64,000 nt of DNA from Omphalotus guepiniiformis (GCA_028554645.1 JAQOOI010000021.1:1674001-1738000), one strand, 5' to 3'; counted from the first letter of the stretch, positions 11,511 to 24,186 are shown. The notes: generated from the sequence alone by a model not told the origin. Made by a program: numbers and translations.

Positions 11511-14500
11511 CTACACTAGGGATTGTGGTGAGGATGGATCAGGAAGAGTGAAGTCGGGAGGCGGGGGAAGAGACACTCCTGCAGTGTAACATGCTGCGTT
11601 CAAGCGCTCGCGAAGGCGCTCGTACCGATGGCGTTGCGCTACAAAATAGTTCAGAATAGCGTTCACGTAACTAACAATTTCGCTTACCATGGCATGGCCA
11701 TAGAGCACTTAGGCTAGGCAATACAGTCGTAATTAGAGGTTGTCGCCAACTGCATAAAGATAGAAAGCGCACTAGTTGATAGCTGGCAAGAACGCTTTGC
11801 AAACATCCAATGCAACGACAAGGCTGTTATCACTTTCATAAAGAGATATTGCACTTGGAGCCACCAATGAGCCTAAGCAAACATTGAAACTAAAAAACGC
11901 ACCGAGCAACTTGAGACATGAACCAAAACACAAAGAAGGGCCGATGCGCCAATAGATTGTTCGAGTTGCCGGTAATTGTATGCAGACCATGCATGAATCG
12001 TTGAGCAACAGTAGCTTGATGTATCACTGCAAAGGATAAATGAGTTCGTATTAAGCCCAACAAGTCTAATGTGACGAACACCACTCCTCTGCCTTCCCGC
12101 GATGAAATAAGCTGTCACTAAACGGTTCGGTTAGATTTAGCGTAACGTCTAAACAGAGCTTGGTCTCACGATGATACTAGAGGTATATATCGCTGAAACT
12201 CGTAAGAAATACACATTCGAATGCTAAAGTTCAAAAGACGTCTCTTAGTTCCTCCATAATTCATGGTTCAGATGCACCTACTTAAATAGATATTCGCGAC
12301 CCTGAAAAATATACGCCTTTTCGATAGCACAAGTGTGTTTGTTCAAAGCGGCTTCAATCGTATCAGCTTCGAGCCAAGCCTTGAGAGCGAACTGAGCCTT
12401 TTCGGTGTCAGAGGTAAACAGATTGTGGCGCATCTTCACGCAAATGTGCCAGAGTAGAAAGGCGCGGTCGTGCAGAGCCCAAATAGTGTCCTTGGACGAG
12501 TACAGGGATGGAGATCGAACAATAGATTCTCCAGAGAAAAGAAGCTGGAACTGCGATGCAAGGATCAATTAAATTGAGAAAAGATAGAAACACTTCACTC
12601 ACATTCGCAGGGTCAGAAATGAAAAGCTCAGGTTCCTGAAAGCGATGGACAGCGTAGTACGAGAGACGGCCTGCAGACAAAGCCATCGTACTCCAGCATA
12701 AACGACGAATCGATTCCCTCCTAATCTCAGCTTCTGACCATGATGGGTTCCAGGTTGGAGTAGTAGCCCACATGGGAGTATGTTGCAAGGACGATGGCCA
12801 GTGTGCGCCAAGAGTCAGCGAATGACAATTGCAGGAATTTGAGCTTCCTGTCAACGATGTGTGCTGCGAAATCTTCGGCTCGACATGAAATGAGGGTACG
12901 GGCCATGCAGAGGACCATTGTTTTTGCGAACTACCTGAAACTGCCGGTACATCGCCGCTTGGAAACACAGAGGCCTGCGGATCATTGGCATCCACAATCG
13001 TAAGAGATAGAGAACGTATGATGTTGTCGAGCATGACCATGGATGAAAATGTGCGTTCCGTAGAGTGCTCTGGGTGAGCGCAGACTTCGAATAAGGCCAA
13101 AAGCTAGTGAAGGAGCGATCGAATTAGGAAGATTAGCCAAGTGGGGGCATCTTAGAAGTATCGCTCACCCATGCAGATTGCGCTAGAGTCTCGTCGATCC
13201 AGCCAGTATTAAGGCTAGCCTCCAAAGCACTCTGTGCTTCGTCTCGAAACCGGAGAGCGCGGTGTCTTCCATCCCTACCACGACCAACATCCGAGCTCTG
13301 CCAAAAAGTAGACAAAGCTAGTACAGATAGAACGAGACTTGGCTGCATCCGTTCGCGTTTGACAGGGTCAAAGTAACTGCCAAAGAAACTTGGGATGTGA
13401 AAGAAGGAAAACCAGTAGTTCGAAACTCTGAACAAGAACCGCAGATCCGATGTAATCACTTGAGACACTTGCTCCCGCTCATCGTTCGAAAGTTGCCGCA
13501 AGTGCTTGGAGTCGATAGAGACGTATAAAGAGCAAAGCGAGTCGTACCAGACCTTTTTCGTGAAACTCAAAGATGGCTGGCGAGTCACATCTCTGACTAT
13601 TTCCGACTCCTGATAGTCGTCATCTACAGTCTCGATGTGAGCTTCAGGCACTACCCCCTCAACAAGCACAGTAGAAAGTGCATGCACAGGGTTGTACTGT
13701 CTTGGCATCTGTGTGCTATGTAAGCTGCATTTACATCTAATAAAGAATAAGATTACGCATAGCAGCCAACTCAGCCAAAGACTTGGCGGCAGAATAAGAT
13801 GGGATGACGCTGCCGGGACACTGAGATAAGCCGTGACAAGGGCACTCGCCGCGAACTGGGGTAGCTACAGAACAAGGCAACGGACCTGACGGATGACGAT
13901 ACGTAGAGGGTGAATTAGTGAGGTCGCTGGAAGATACTGGAGAGAGCGACCCTGTCAAAGGCGACAGCAAAGAACGAGACCGGCTACGTCTGCCAGTAAG
14001 GTTGGAATTCACCCCGCGCGTGCGGTGAGATATGTCAAAGCTAGACGTATCACGACGTCTCCGACGCCTTCGAGATGAGGCAAGTGGATCATTGTCCAGC
14101 GCCTCTTTCAATTCTCGGGCCATGCGTTGCCTAGCACCGGGAACTCTATCTGGGCCTCTACGTCGCGGTACCGGGTCGTAATTGCATTCCTTACTTCCAC
14201 TCCTACGACTGCAGTTGTGACACACCGGTTTTGCTCCATCACACCGAATCTTTCGATTGCGACTGGAGGAAAGTTGAAAATAGATGAGAAAAGAGACGAG
14301 GAAAATTAATCGAATGGCCCTCACCATTGCAAGCAAGCGACAAATACTCTCGCACGGGGTTTACCCTGCGTTGTAGGGGGTTGACCAGGTGCGAGGGCAA
14401 TTTTAGGTTTCTCGCGTCTCGGCTTCCGCTTCGGATAATTAGTGGGTAAGACATCCTTTACAGCTGGTGGCCAGACATCAGAGGTGTATTCCGGGGAGGA

Positions 14501-14959
14501 TGGGGTGATTGCTGAGGAACCTCTCGAGGAGGCACTAGGGAATGAAAAGGATGTGTTGAGCGGTGTTGGGTTGCCATATCGTGCGGATAACGAGGGCCCA
14601 TTGACATCCGTTACGTCGTAGGTTCTAGAGTTATAGCCTTGGGCTAGATATGTTGCACTGTCGTGAACATGCGAGTACTGCGGCTGGGTTTGCTGCTGAT
14701 AGGACACGGGAACAGCTTCATCAGGAAGGTTGGCGGATGAGTATTGTCGGGAATTGATGTATGATACTACGTCGTGAGTGTTACCCGTCTGTTCAGACGT
14801 ATATTCTTCGATAGAATTGTTTTGACGGCACGAATCGCGATGAGTGGAAGGACCAGCAACAGGGGAGATGGAAAGATGTGATAGGGAACGGGGACCTGGC
14901 CCCTGCAATGTATATTGAGATTGAGGAGGCTTAGACCTAGAGATGGGGGAAGAATACAT
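11511..14959 (-). CDS. Zn2Cys6 fungal transcription factor
   Basis: A Ser/Pro/Gln-rich N-terminus (start ATG 14959, MYSSPISRSKPPQ) runs into a basic patch and RARVFVACLQC at an exon end (14325). The next exon (from 14262) continues RNRKIRCDGAKPVCHNCSRR and SGSKECNYD, completing the six-cysteine binuclear cluster. RRRGPDRVPGARQRMARE, a nuclear-signal-like Arg run and a fungal-specific middle homology region follow: RFLFRVSNYWFSFFHIPSFF, LVLSVLALSTFWQSSD, RRLCWSTMALSAGRLSYYA and LLFSGESI. The last exons include HRPFFVFWFMSQVAR and the end RYERLRERLNAAC...PDFTLPDPSSPQSLV. It should be a DNA-binding nuclear regulator. Its target genes cannot be read from the sequence. Exon borders in 11.7-12.3 kb are the least certain part. 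Confidence 0.85.
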
Positions 14960-16363
14960 AATGCAATGAGGGAAAGGAGAAAAGGAGAGTACAACTGCTG
15001 AAGAAGCCTTGGGAACCACGAAGGAAAATCCTTCAGTATCACCATGTTTTCGTTCATATTCACGTTATAGCCAGTTGATAGTTGTTTACCTACCCGGTCA
15101 CCAGGGTTGTAGTGAACCAATTATTGTATGTTCTGTCTGGCTTCTGTTCTCCCGAGTCCCGTCTGTGTTGCTTCTATCTATGAGTGTCAGAGTGGGCAGT
15201 GCTCTCTTATTCACTGCTAACCCAGTCGTTCCTAGTCGTTCTGGCTCACCATTGACTTTGAGAACCCTCGGCACCGTGACCGTATCTTCTTTCACGAGCC
15301 CCGCCGTCCGGCTGTTTCCCAGTTCAGAATACAACATAGAGATCCAGACAGATCTCCATTCATTCCATCAGGTCGTTTGGAGCCTTGATAAGCTTGTCCA
15401 GAAGGTCTACAGACGGATTCTAATTTCTCGTTCAGCTCAATAATTATGGCCTTCGAATTCCTCATCAATTTGTCCGTTTGACGACGAAAGAATTTGTATC
15501 ATCGGCAGTTGAAATTATCAGATGACAGACCTGGTGAGCTATTGCCTAATACCTTCCAAAGGACTGGAGCTGTTAATTTGTGTCCAGCGTAAGTGTTGAC
15601 CATGTATCACTTCTTACTGAAACTATTATTGCAAGCAGAATGCACACTATCCCGAATGGGATTCCAGCTAGCTCCTGCACGGTGTGAAAGAATGTAAATG
15701 CCCATAGTAAGCATGATTGTACTCTGCAACCCAGGCCCAACAGGCCCAATGTTTTTCTCTCTCAGACATTGCCACAGAAGCAACTGCAACATGGTCTAGC
15801 TTGGACAGAATCTCGGTAAATTCCAATTATAATACGGGATCATCTTGCAGAACTCCGAGGCTCGCACGGTAGCCCTGGCATCCTCTCGCTTTGGGTCCTC
15901 GATCATCAGCTCTCTTTTGATCCAGGTATGTATGTACGTAGTTTGCGCTCGATTTTTCGCAAAACATTCGATAATGGAACGTAGACACTGCTTCTATTTA
16001 TCCATTTTTGAAAAGATAATCAGCTATTTTGTCTTGGTGGGATAAAATTCACACCAGTCCATGCTGTGTCAAAGTAATATCTAACAAATGGGGGTATCAA
16101 GAAGAGGGTGTGAACCAGAATTTGCTTCGTTTACACCTGCTCAGCAAAACATGTCTCTTGCAGCCGTAGAATGTCCCATCAGATTCCAACTGTTCATCGG
16201 TCACGAACTCCGGAATCGCGTAAGGACGTACGCGTTATTCTCAGTCATGTGATGAGAATGGCAAGGTGACTGAACCTAAGCAGCCACTCAAGCTCTATAC
16301 TGCCACTTCTTAGTACGCCCAAATTCATCAAACGATTTCTACAGCCTCAGGTATTCCGCAGCT
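14960..16363. other. Intergenic, divergent promoter region
   Basis: About 1.4 kb separating the Zn2Cys6 gene (minus) from the Pml1-like gene (plus). Short frames such as 15009-15443 have no motif and no coherent splice continuation. Confidence 0.55.
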
Positions 16364-17442
16364 ATGCCTCGCAACTCCATCTCACCATCTTTTCGTGAGA
16401 CTTCTACCCAAAATGGTGGCAGGCGTGAAGACAGAGATGCGGCCAGAAATCGGAAGGATTATAGAAGTGACCGTAGGGGGTACGGTGACCATCGCTCAAG
16501 AGATCATGACAATGGGAGACCGAGGCGTGATGATGGTATCTTGTCCTACAGGCGTGAAGAAGACCGTTATGGCTATCGAGAGGAGGATCGTGAGCGAGAA
16601 CGCAGACGGGACAGAGAACGTTACGACAGAGAATTGGACAGAGACAGCAGACGCAGTCACCGGGAAGGTTCATATAGGCGGTCAGCTTCGCCTCGGTCAT
16701 CTCGACGGCGCTCAGTGTCAAAGTCTCGGTCACAGTCGCCTGTGAACACGAAACCGAACTTCAGTGCTTCTGGCCTGCTTGCTGCGGAAACCAATACCGT
16801 AAAGAGTGTGGACGGGAAAAACAGTGCCGTGCTGAAATACAACGAACCTCCTGAAGCCAGAAAACCGCCAATTGGATGGAGGCTATATGTATTTAAGGGC
16901 TCAGAACAAGTTGGTCAGTTTCATTTTTGAATTTTTAAATGTGAGAATATTGAACAGGTATAACAGAGTTACTACATATTCAGCGCCAAAGTGCATACCT
17001 GATTGGACGAGATCATCTGGTGGCCGACATAGCTGTGGACCATCCTTCCTGTTCCAAGCAGCATGCTGTCATCCAGTGTGAGTATGGTCTTAACAGGTCG
17101 CATGATTTGCAATTGATTACATCTAAAATGAAAAGACCGTCTTGTTCAGGAAAAAGATGATTTTGGTGGATCCAAAGGTGTCGTAAAGTCAGATTTTTCT
17201 CCATGATCGCCGTTCCTCCGCGTACTCAGCATTTTCCTCTCAGACCCTTCATCATTGACTTAGAGTCAACGAACGGCACTCACGTAAATGACGAGAGCAT
17301 TCCAACTTCAAGATACTACGAGCTCAAAGCCGGTGACGGTAAGGTTTTTATCCTCGTTGTTCCACCCTCGCTCATCCACGCAGTCATCAAGTTTGGGCAG
17401 TCCACTCGGGAGTATGTGCTGCTTCATGACGAAGCATCTTAG
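16364..17442 (+). CDS. PML1: RES-complex FHA protein, Pml1/SNIP1 family
   Basis: A strongly charged Arg/Asp/Ser-rich N-terminus (residues 1 to about 130) precedes KYNEPPEARKPPIGWRLYVF, the classic entry to the SNIP1/Pml1 FHA domain. Spliced exons then give GITELLHIQRQSAYLIGRDH, DHPSCSKQHAVIQYR, KPFIIDLESTNGTHVND, YYELKAGDVIKFGQSTREYV and the end LLHDEAS. The FHA residues (GR, SxxH, NGT) are intact. In yeast, Pml1 with Bud13 and Snu17/Ist3 forms the RES complex that retains and splices pre-mRNA. In animals SNIP1 is the homologue. The introns were placed by restoring HAVIQYR and VVKPFIID. The length, about 285 residues, fits the family. Confidence 0.93.
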
Positions 17443-18062
17443 CGACCATTGACCAAGCTACTCTTACGTCGAAACGTGATGTTGATGTTGAGCTCCATTC
17501 CTGATCATATCTAAGTACTTCATTCGCTTTACCCGTTGGATCTTTTAGTATGGAAGACGACTCCTGTTTCGGTTGTGCGTCTGTCATCAATGTTTTCAAT
17601 GTACTCAGGCCTAAGCGTAACCACAGTTTGCCTCGTGTCACATCTTATACTTGGTCAAAGGATTGCAATATTGCCGGTTCGTATTTGTTGGTTTCAGTCA
17701 ATTGTCAAGATTTTCCTCTTGCATTTGTCCGGGGTCAAAGGAATGCAGGCTCTAAATCTCTTTAGAGCAACATGATGCGGTCGAACCCTCCAAAGCCCCA
17801 TTGTTGTTTTTTTGTCATGCTTTCAAGTGGCAACTGGTCAAAGCATCGGACGTTGCTTTGTCTGAGTTCTTAAAATTGCCAAATTGGGATGTCGTTCTGC
17901 AACCACGATGTGATAATAAAGAAGAGCGTGCCTAGCGGAGTTCAAGGTTTGAACAAACAGGCGCAGGATGCGATACTAAGAGAAGAAAGGGAGCGTTCAA
18001 GTATTTAACAAACCTTTCATGATGGGTCGGGGCCATCTACATCCCCGCTCTCTATCTCTGAA
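17443..18062. other. Intergenic
   Basis: About 620 bp between two genes on the same strand. A pair of overlapping short frames (17536-17775) shows no domain. No regulatory element is recognisable. Confidence 0.5.
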
Positions 18063-19295
18063 ATGGCTCGCAGAGAATCCCTGGCCGAGTTGTACCGCAA
18101 GATGAAGACACAGTCCAATGACGACGGTGATGATTTTCACGATATGCTCCTGCAGCACATGGCAGAGCTAGGTGAAGATGAAAGGGACGTGAATAAATCC
18201 CAAGTCTACAATCCTTCTCCGAGTCCGCTTGTCGCCAGTCCTATCGACTTTTCCTCCGACAGCTCCTCATCTTCCTCAAACGACGAAGACCCTGATGATA
18301 CTTTCGACAACTTTGACGAGTCTGACCGTGATTCCGACTCGGACGTCGAGCCTTTGGACCTGAATAATTTCGTACAAGAAGAGTACGAAATATCAGACGC
18401 GTCACCTGATGAAGCGTCCATTCTGTTGTGAGTCCTCGATTCTTCTAGCTGCAACAAAGTGCAAGTTAATCATGTCAATCCCGAACATAGAACCCCTAAA
18501 CCAACCAACAATGAGACGCCTTACAATCCGCCTACCCTCCCCGAGCGAAGGATTACTTCGATGCCTTTGTTGGCGTCAGAAGTTATCGATATCTCGTCTG
18601 CACCTCTTGCTACACCTCCGAGTCCCCATCCGTCTCTTAGCTCTCCTCGGCCTCTCTCCTCCCCTCGAACGATCTCTGATTCGTTATCGTGGCTCCCTCC
18701 CAGTCCTCCACGTAGGAGACGGGGTGCTTCGAATCGTGTTCAAGTTGAGCTGTCCGAAGAGGAGAGCGATGGCCATGCCACGGACGACGAGTACGAGCCT
18801 TCACCGCATCTACAACCCCACAAACGAAGACGGGCTTCTTCCGCTCCTCGTCGTCATGATCAGAAAAACGCTTCTTCTGAATGTAAACGTCCCTCCAAAA
18901 AGCTGCGCTCTGCTCCGACCTCCCGCAATGAGCAAGCGTCTTCCGACGATCTTGTCATGACAGCCGCGACGTCTGCGCATGCTTTCGACTTCCAATGTCC
19001 AGTATGCAATTGGAAGCAAAAGAACAGGCGCATGCCGGATTATCAAAGGCATTTAAAGACACATACACGACCCAGCGACGACGATACGGAGAGAGGTTGG
19101 TGGTGCAAAGGTGTGCTGCTGGAAAAACGAGATCTTTATGGTGTTTCAGCGGATGAGGAACCGTTTATTTTCCGCGGTCAGCTGCGTGTCGGTGGGTGTC
19201 GTCGAACGTTCAGTCGCCGGGATGCCCTGAAGCGACATCTGGATAATCACAATGTCTCCTGCGTCGGTAAACCGTGCGCAGCGAGTGAAGATTAG
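18063..19295 (+). CDS. C2H2-type zinc-finger protein
   Basis: Two exons (18063-18427 and 18493-19295, with a 65-nt intron). The N-terminal third is acidic and Ser-rich (SSDSSSSSSNDEDPDDTF). A Pro/Ser linker and basic patches (HKRRRASSAPRRH) follow. The C-terminal third has one standard-looking finger, CPVCNWKQKNRRMPDYQRHL plus KTH. A second module, WWCKGV, is followed about 45 residues later by GGCRRTFSRRDALKRHLDNH, so its cysteines are far apart. This pair is a recurrent basidiomycete arrangement. A DNA-binding role is inferred from the fingers and nuclear-type basic runs. The intron was placed to keep frame, since a 21-nt alternative would be too short to splice. Confidence 0.8.
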
Positions 19296-19353
19296 GCGAT
19301 AGACTTCCTTTGCCTTTGGTCAAAGGTTACAACAAATTAATATTGTAGCGAGT

Positions 19354-19370
19354 CCTTCCGGGGCGGAAGG
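19354..19370. repeat. Short perfect GC-rich hairpin in 3' flank
   Basis: Seven bases (CCTTCCG) and their reverse complement flank a GGG loop, 58 bases after the stop of the C2H2 gene. It could form a stem in the 3' untranslated RNA. Confidence 0.5.
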
Positions 19371-19609
19371 CATACGGCTATCGGTCTCAAGTTAGAATAC
19401 AGGTACTACACTACTACTAATTCGAAATCACCACCACTGTACCATTATAAGGATTGCTTTCGCTTCTAGTTTTCATTCTAATTCTCATGTATCATTAGCT
19501 ATTTTTTATACCACTTTGGATGATTTTTCGACCAGACACAACGGTATGAATTGATTACGGCAGAAGAATATGATACAGATACGGCGAGTGCACCAGAGCT
19601 CATACTATG

Positions 19610-20181
19610 CTACGTGTGCTTCAGCCTCCGAGAGCGTATTCTCTTGCCATTTTGTACAGAGGGCCCCCATCTGTATTTGTCAAATTAGTCTCAAATGGAA
19701 AGAATACGAGAGCAGCAACTTACCCTCGTATAGTCTTCTTCGCCCTAGGTTCATGCACAAAGTCATCTAGAGCTTTCCCTTGTCGGTACTTTTCCATACA
19801 CCACAAAAGGTATCTAGACGCGTTCCTTGCTCGTCAAAAAATACACTTCATGAAATAGGGTGGATTCAGCTCACCTGCGGTCCCTCACAGCCATACCTGC
19901 CTTCCGCAAATCAAGCCCAGAAGTTTTCCAGAACTCGTCCCAGTGTTCGACGGACATTTTCGTCCCCATTGAGCGACCTATTCGCTTCAGAAACTCATTA
20001 GGAGAGGTAATTGGTTCTGCTGAGAACAACACAATCAACCTCGAAAACACAGCGGGAAGAAAACGCGAAAGTGACCTCGTATTTCAGGAATAGGACGTTG
20101 AGCTGCTCTGTTGACAAAGGAGCGCGTAAAGGTCGGTAGTAGCTGCTTCGAGCAGGAACCAACTGCACTCAAACTGAACAT
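19610..20181 (-). CDS. Mitochondrial small-subunit ribosomal protein mS41 (IGR motif, Fyv4-like)
   Basis: A compact four-exon gene whose longest single frame is too short to stand out. Exon 1 (20181-20076) encodes MFSLSAVGSCSKQLLPTF..., an Arg/Ser-rich mitochondrial presequence ending RPIPEIR. Exon 2 (20019-19875) encodes EPITSPNEFLKRIGRSMGTK, MSVEHWDEFWKTSGLDLRKA and GMAVRDRR. Exon 3 encodes YLLWCMEKYRQGKALDDFV and AKKTIRG. Exon 4 encodes WGPSVQNGKRIRSRRLKHT. The FLKxIGR, W-E-F, LK/RKxG and RRYLL pattern is the IGR domain of Fyv4/mS41, a protein of the mitochondrial 37S ribosomal subunit. All three joins keep frame and use GT-AG borders. The ending is the usual one for fungal members. Confidence 0.88.
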
Positions 20182-20363
20182 CGCAGGAAGGAAGGCAGGC
20201 AGATGGAATAACCAGGTATTGTAGCGATGTGGCTGTGCTCACGGCTCGGGTTCCTTTTCATTAACCTAACAAAGTACATACTGCTAAGTTCTGCCTTCCA
20301 ATCCGGTTTCATTATCTATAACATATGGAATAACTAAAGGACATGTGTGCATACGTCGATATA

Positions 20364-22744
20364 CTAAAATACAGGGGCATCCCTCAAGAATAAACGAGCT
20401 TCATCCTTTTTCACCCATCTGGCCACCGCATTGGCTGCACCAACAGCAGCGCTTTTTGGTAGCAGGGGAGAAAGTGCTATATACATCTCGAAAAGCTGGG
20501 TAATCTGTATCGTGAGGTATGAGTAGAAGCAGATAACGCAAATGTATTGAGCTCACCCAGCCCATTACGCTCTCTTTCTCTGTCCGGATATATTGAAGCT
20601 TCAAAGTCTCCTCTTGTCCCGACTTTGCATGAATGGAATCATGTAGAATCTGATATAGTGTGATAAGTCTAAAGACAAGACGTTAGCCCATGAGTTACAT
20701 ATCAAAGGCTTGCGGTTGCACCTACCTCCGTTGCTCGTTGGGAGTATGATATGGATCCTCAAACGTAGGGAACGTTACCTGAACCTGTGCCCGAGATTTG
20801 TACACAAAGTGCCGCAAACCAGGTATACCAAGCTCAGAGATTGTATAATCTGCTCGACCAGAGTTAAGGTGGTCATACAATGCAGACAACGTTCCCTCAG
20901 ACACTAATCTCTGTCGAAGGGCAATTATCCTCAGCCTCCCCTGCATCAGCACGCGAAAAGATACTGGCCTGTGTTGCCGAATCACACCAGCTTCGGATTG
21001 TCTCAAACTCGCCACCACCACTGATGCATATCAGTGCAAGCCCATTTTCTTCTTCTAGGACCATCGGACTCGTCGAAGAAGAGTCACTGTCGGTGCGTCC
21101 ATCAGCACTTGGCACGGCATCTTCGTTGACGGAGGGGGAAGACGAAGGCAGTACGGTAACATTGATTTCTCGTTTCATGAACGAAATGTAAGCGTTGACA
21201 AACCCAGACGGATTGAACTTGGGTAAACATATTGGTATCCACAGAGCAGAGGCAGGAGAATTAGCAACAGAAGGGTTCTGAATGGTATTGAGGAGTATGT
21301 GGATATCTGCAAGAAAATAATAGAATAACCTGAGCATGTTGGGGGACGAGAACCGGGCATTACTCACCTGCAGGGTGGATTGAATGTTTTCTTGGTCGAA
21401 TGAGGGTGATGACTTCACCTCGAGCGACGAGTATCACATAGAGCACGTCCTGGTCGAATAATCAGAGGTATTCAAAACGCTCAAGGTAAGATTCGTCCTT
21501 ACCTTCATCTTGGAAGTCGGTACCAGTGCTTCTGCAGCGCGCTTCCGAAGACTGGCGTCTAGCTTCATGCAATGTAGCGATGATGTTGACATGGCCAGAT
21601 TGAATTCTAGTCGTGTGAGCATTGAGGTTAGAAAGGTTTCGGCACCTAAATTTCGTGGGCATTCAGACTTTCGCATGTAAACACATATTCCATACCATTC
21701 AAGAGTCGCCGTAAGTCAAAATTGGTCCGCCGTTCAAATATTCTTCGTAGTTGCGCGGCGGAGACTATACTCAGAATTTGTAAGTGCATATATTCCAGAT
21801 GAGACCGTGTCTTGCTTTACAAGGAAACGTTAACGCTCATCTCGCATAAATGATTCATAATCCCTTGCTTACCACGAACTCCGGCTCTCCCCAAGATGAG
21901 ACGCAGACATAATACAAAGGCGAGCGTTGTAGGAATGTTATGCGTGTTTTCCCAGCGTTGATGCATTTCAGTTTATCGCCATCATCAATGAAAACAGAAA
22001 TGAGAGCCTGCATGATACCGATAGTTGATGTCATATTATCCAGGTCTTCCCCTCCAGGTCGACTAAACCATATTTAATGGTTGAAAGCAGAACGAAGAGA
22101 GATGGACGGACCTGGTAAAGACAGGTTTGCCGGCATCTGTCAACACAAAGTATTCTCTAGGAGGGTATCGTGTCGCTGTATAAGGCTGGTAAGACAAATC
22201 AATATGTCGCTAAGGCGTATTCGTACCTGCGTCGAGATATAAGTCGTTGGAGTCTAGTTTCTTCTTTGATTTTGGACGAGAAGATAATCCATCTGATTGG
22301 CATCGTTCAGTAAAGAATATAGGTGCGGAAGAATAACAAACTACCCGGTCTCGATGCTTTATGACTCAAAGTCTTCCTCAGCTGTTCTCGCAGCAATTTC
22401 TTGGTTTCCTCGTCTACTGCCGGCTCATTCGATGGGGCAGAGATGTCCTCGTCCATTGTATCTACTTCCGCTTCTACATCCTGGACCAGTATCCCCTCAT
22501 TCAAGTCCAAGTTTGCAACAGATGACGCAGAACTATCGAGATATTGGTTGACAGGAAGGGAAGGAACCGGGGGAACAGAAGCCAAAGTCGATGAGCCGGC
22601 GTTATGACTGTGAACCCTGAGATTCGATAATGAAGGAGAAGAACGTAGGGTAGGTGGAATAGAAAGACGAGAAGGCGAAGAGCGAGCGACAGCAGGATTC
22701 GGTGTACTGGCTCTCGAAGGTGTTCTTGATCTTGGCTGCGACAT
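20364..22744 (-). CDS. MON1: Vacuolar fusion protein Mon1
   Basis: The N-terminal 130 residues are Ser/Pro-rich and acidic (MSQPRSRTPSRASTPNPAV...). The conserved body follows in several exons: YFVLTDAGKPVFTR, TSTIGIMQALISVFIDDGDK, ITFLQRSPLYYVCVSSWGEP, SHLEYMHLQILSIVSAAQL, ASLRKRAAEALVPTSKM, SALWIPICLPKFNPSGFVNA, LALICISGGGEFE, FVYKSRAQVQVTFPTFEDPY, and the end RWVKKDEARLFLRDAPVF. Mon1 pairs with Ccz1 as the guanine-nucleotide exchange factor for the Rab7 protein Ypt7 on late endosomes, vacuoles and autophagosomes. The three longin-type regions appear complete. It shares a 153-bp upstream region with the divergent BTB gene. Confidence 0.95.
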
Positions 22745-22897
22745 ATAACCAAAACCGCCTTTGAATACTTATGAATTTAAGAGGGTAGTGTCCGTTCAGA
22801 AGCTTTTGCCAAACAACGCCAATCTAACGGCCTTTTTTTACGTAACTTGGGCATTGGCTACTCTCCACATCGTTCTGACCACCGTGACTGCTTCTTC
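22745..22897. promoter_or_regulatory. Short bidirectional promoter between MON1 and BTB gene
   Basis: Only 153 bp separate the two start codons, so both transcripts must initiate in this interval or inside each other's 5' ends. No clear TATA box is visible. A T-run (CCTTTTTTTACG) lies near the middle. Confidence 0.6.
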
Positions 22898-24019
22898 ATG
22901 CAACGCCCAGTTTCTCTGTCCATGAAACGAGGAGATGTAGGTGCTTCTTGATCCTATAATCTTGTCTAATATAACACGCTTTTACAGCCATGGTTCGACG
23001 ATGGAAATATCATTCTCGTACCCCAAGAGTCGGAAGCCTCACCGCCCGTAGCCTTTCGAGTTCACAGAGGGGTTCTCTCCAGACACTCCGAAATCTTTCA
23101 AGGAATGTTTGAACTTCCCCAGCCCGATACCGTTTTTGACACTGTAGAAGGATGTCAAGTAATACCCATGTATGATATACCCGCTGAACTTTCCAATCTA
23201 GTGAAGGCTCTGTACGACGGTGCGTAAGTAATTAGTCTCTGTCGTTATTGAATGGATGCCCGGCTTATGTCGTCTTCCTTTAGCACTTTCTCTACACGCA
23301 GTGTGAACGATTTCTTTTACCTAGCTGGCATCCTTCGACTAGCGACAAAGTACTTTATCGCTCACCTCCGATTACAGGCAATACAGTTCTTGACACAAAC
23401 ATGGTCTTTCACACTGCAAGGTCATGATGAAATGATAGATCTGGCTGTTCGGACACCTATAATCAACCAACTAAGCTACCCTTACGTTCATCCAATCCAC
23501 GTTCTGAATCTTGCTAGAGAAACGCATGTTCGCATCGTGGTTCCGTCTGCGCTCTATTTTCTTTCTCTCTATCCGTTGCATGACTTGTTACGCGGTGACC
23601 ACGCAAAACTTCAGGTGGAACATCCTTCAAAGCCCTCCTCAAATATAGACCTTTCGGATATCAGAAGCTACACGCTGATGTTCCAACGCCGCTTAGATGT
23701 CATACTCGAATTCATCCGCAAAATCTGTGGAGAACGCGATCCCTCACCAGGTTGCGTCCAAAACAAGTCATGCCAACGTTCCTTCATTCGAGTGAGCTCA
23801 CGACTCTCTAGTTCGTGGGTGATGCGAACAGGACCATTCAACTTCATGTTTCAAGTCTCGAACCAAGTCTTTCATGACGAGTCAATATGCATATCTTGTC
23901 GGGAGGCGTTCCGAGATGATGTGGAAAAATATCGTCAACAGATGTGGGACGAGCTACCAATCATATCGGGCCTCCCTGCTTGGGATGAGCTGATAAAGGA
24001 GGATCTCACACTCCCGTAG
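22898..24019 (+). CDS. BTB/POZ domain protein of the basidiomycete-expanded type
   Basis: Three exons. The start ATG at 22898 gives MQRPVSLSMKRGD, spliced to PWFDDGNIILVPQESEAS and then VAFRVHRGVLSRHSEIFQGM, the N-terminal half of a BTB fold. IPMYDIPAELSNLVKALYDG, VNDFFYLAGILRLATKYFIA and HLRLQAIQFL follow. The C-terminal part includes HPIHVLNLARETHVRIVVPS and a CxxC pair in ICISCREAFRDDVEKY. Agaricomycetes carry many such BTB proteins whose partners are mostly unknown. Some may be substrate adaptors for cullin-3 ligases, but nothing here shows that. Confidence 0.82.
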
Positions 24020-24186
24020 CTGAAAGGTCGGTGGAATAGTCTCAATAAGCGTGCTAGTTGACTCATCGAACGCTCAGAAGTGTGCGGCAAAAGAAATTCA
24101 CAGGGAAAAGCCGAAGTCCGTTTCATAATTTCTCGAAGACCCTGCAATTGTTGTCAGTGTCACTTCGCTAACCGTGATGTACTGCC

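Noticed and set aside
15009..15443. 144-codon plus-strand frame opposite the Zn2Cys6 gene's 5' region
   Set aside because: Begins inside the upstream part of the opposite gene, lacks an ATG in good context and shows no motif.
18428..18448. 21-nt intron that would also restore frame in the C2H2 gene
   Set aside because: Too short for fungal splicing. A 65-nt intron ending at 18492 keeps frame equally well.
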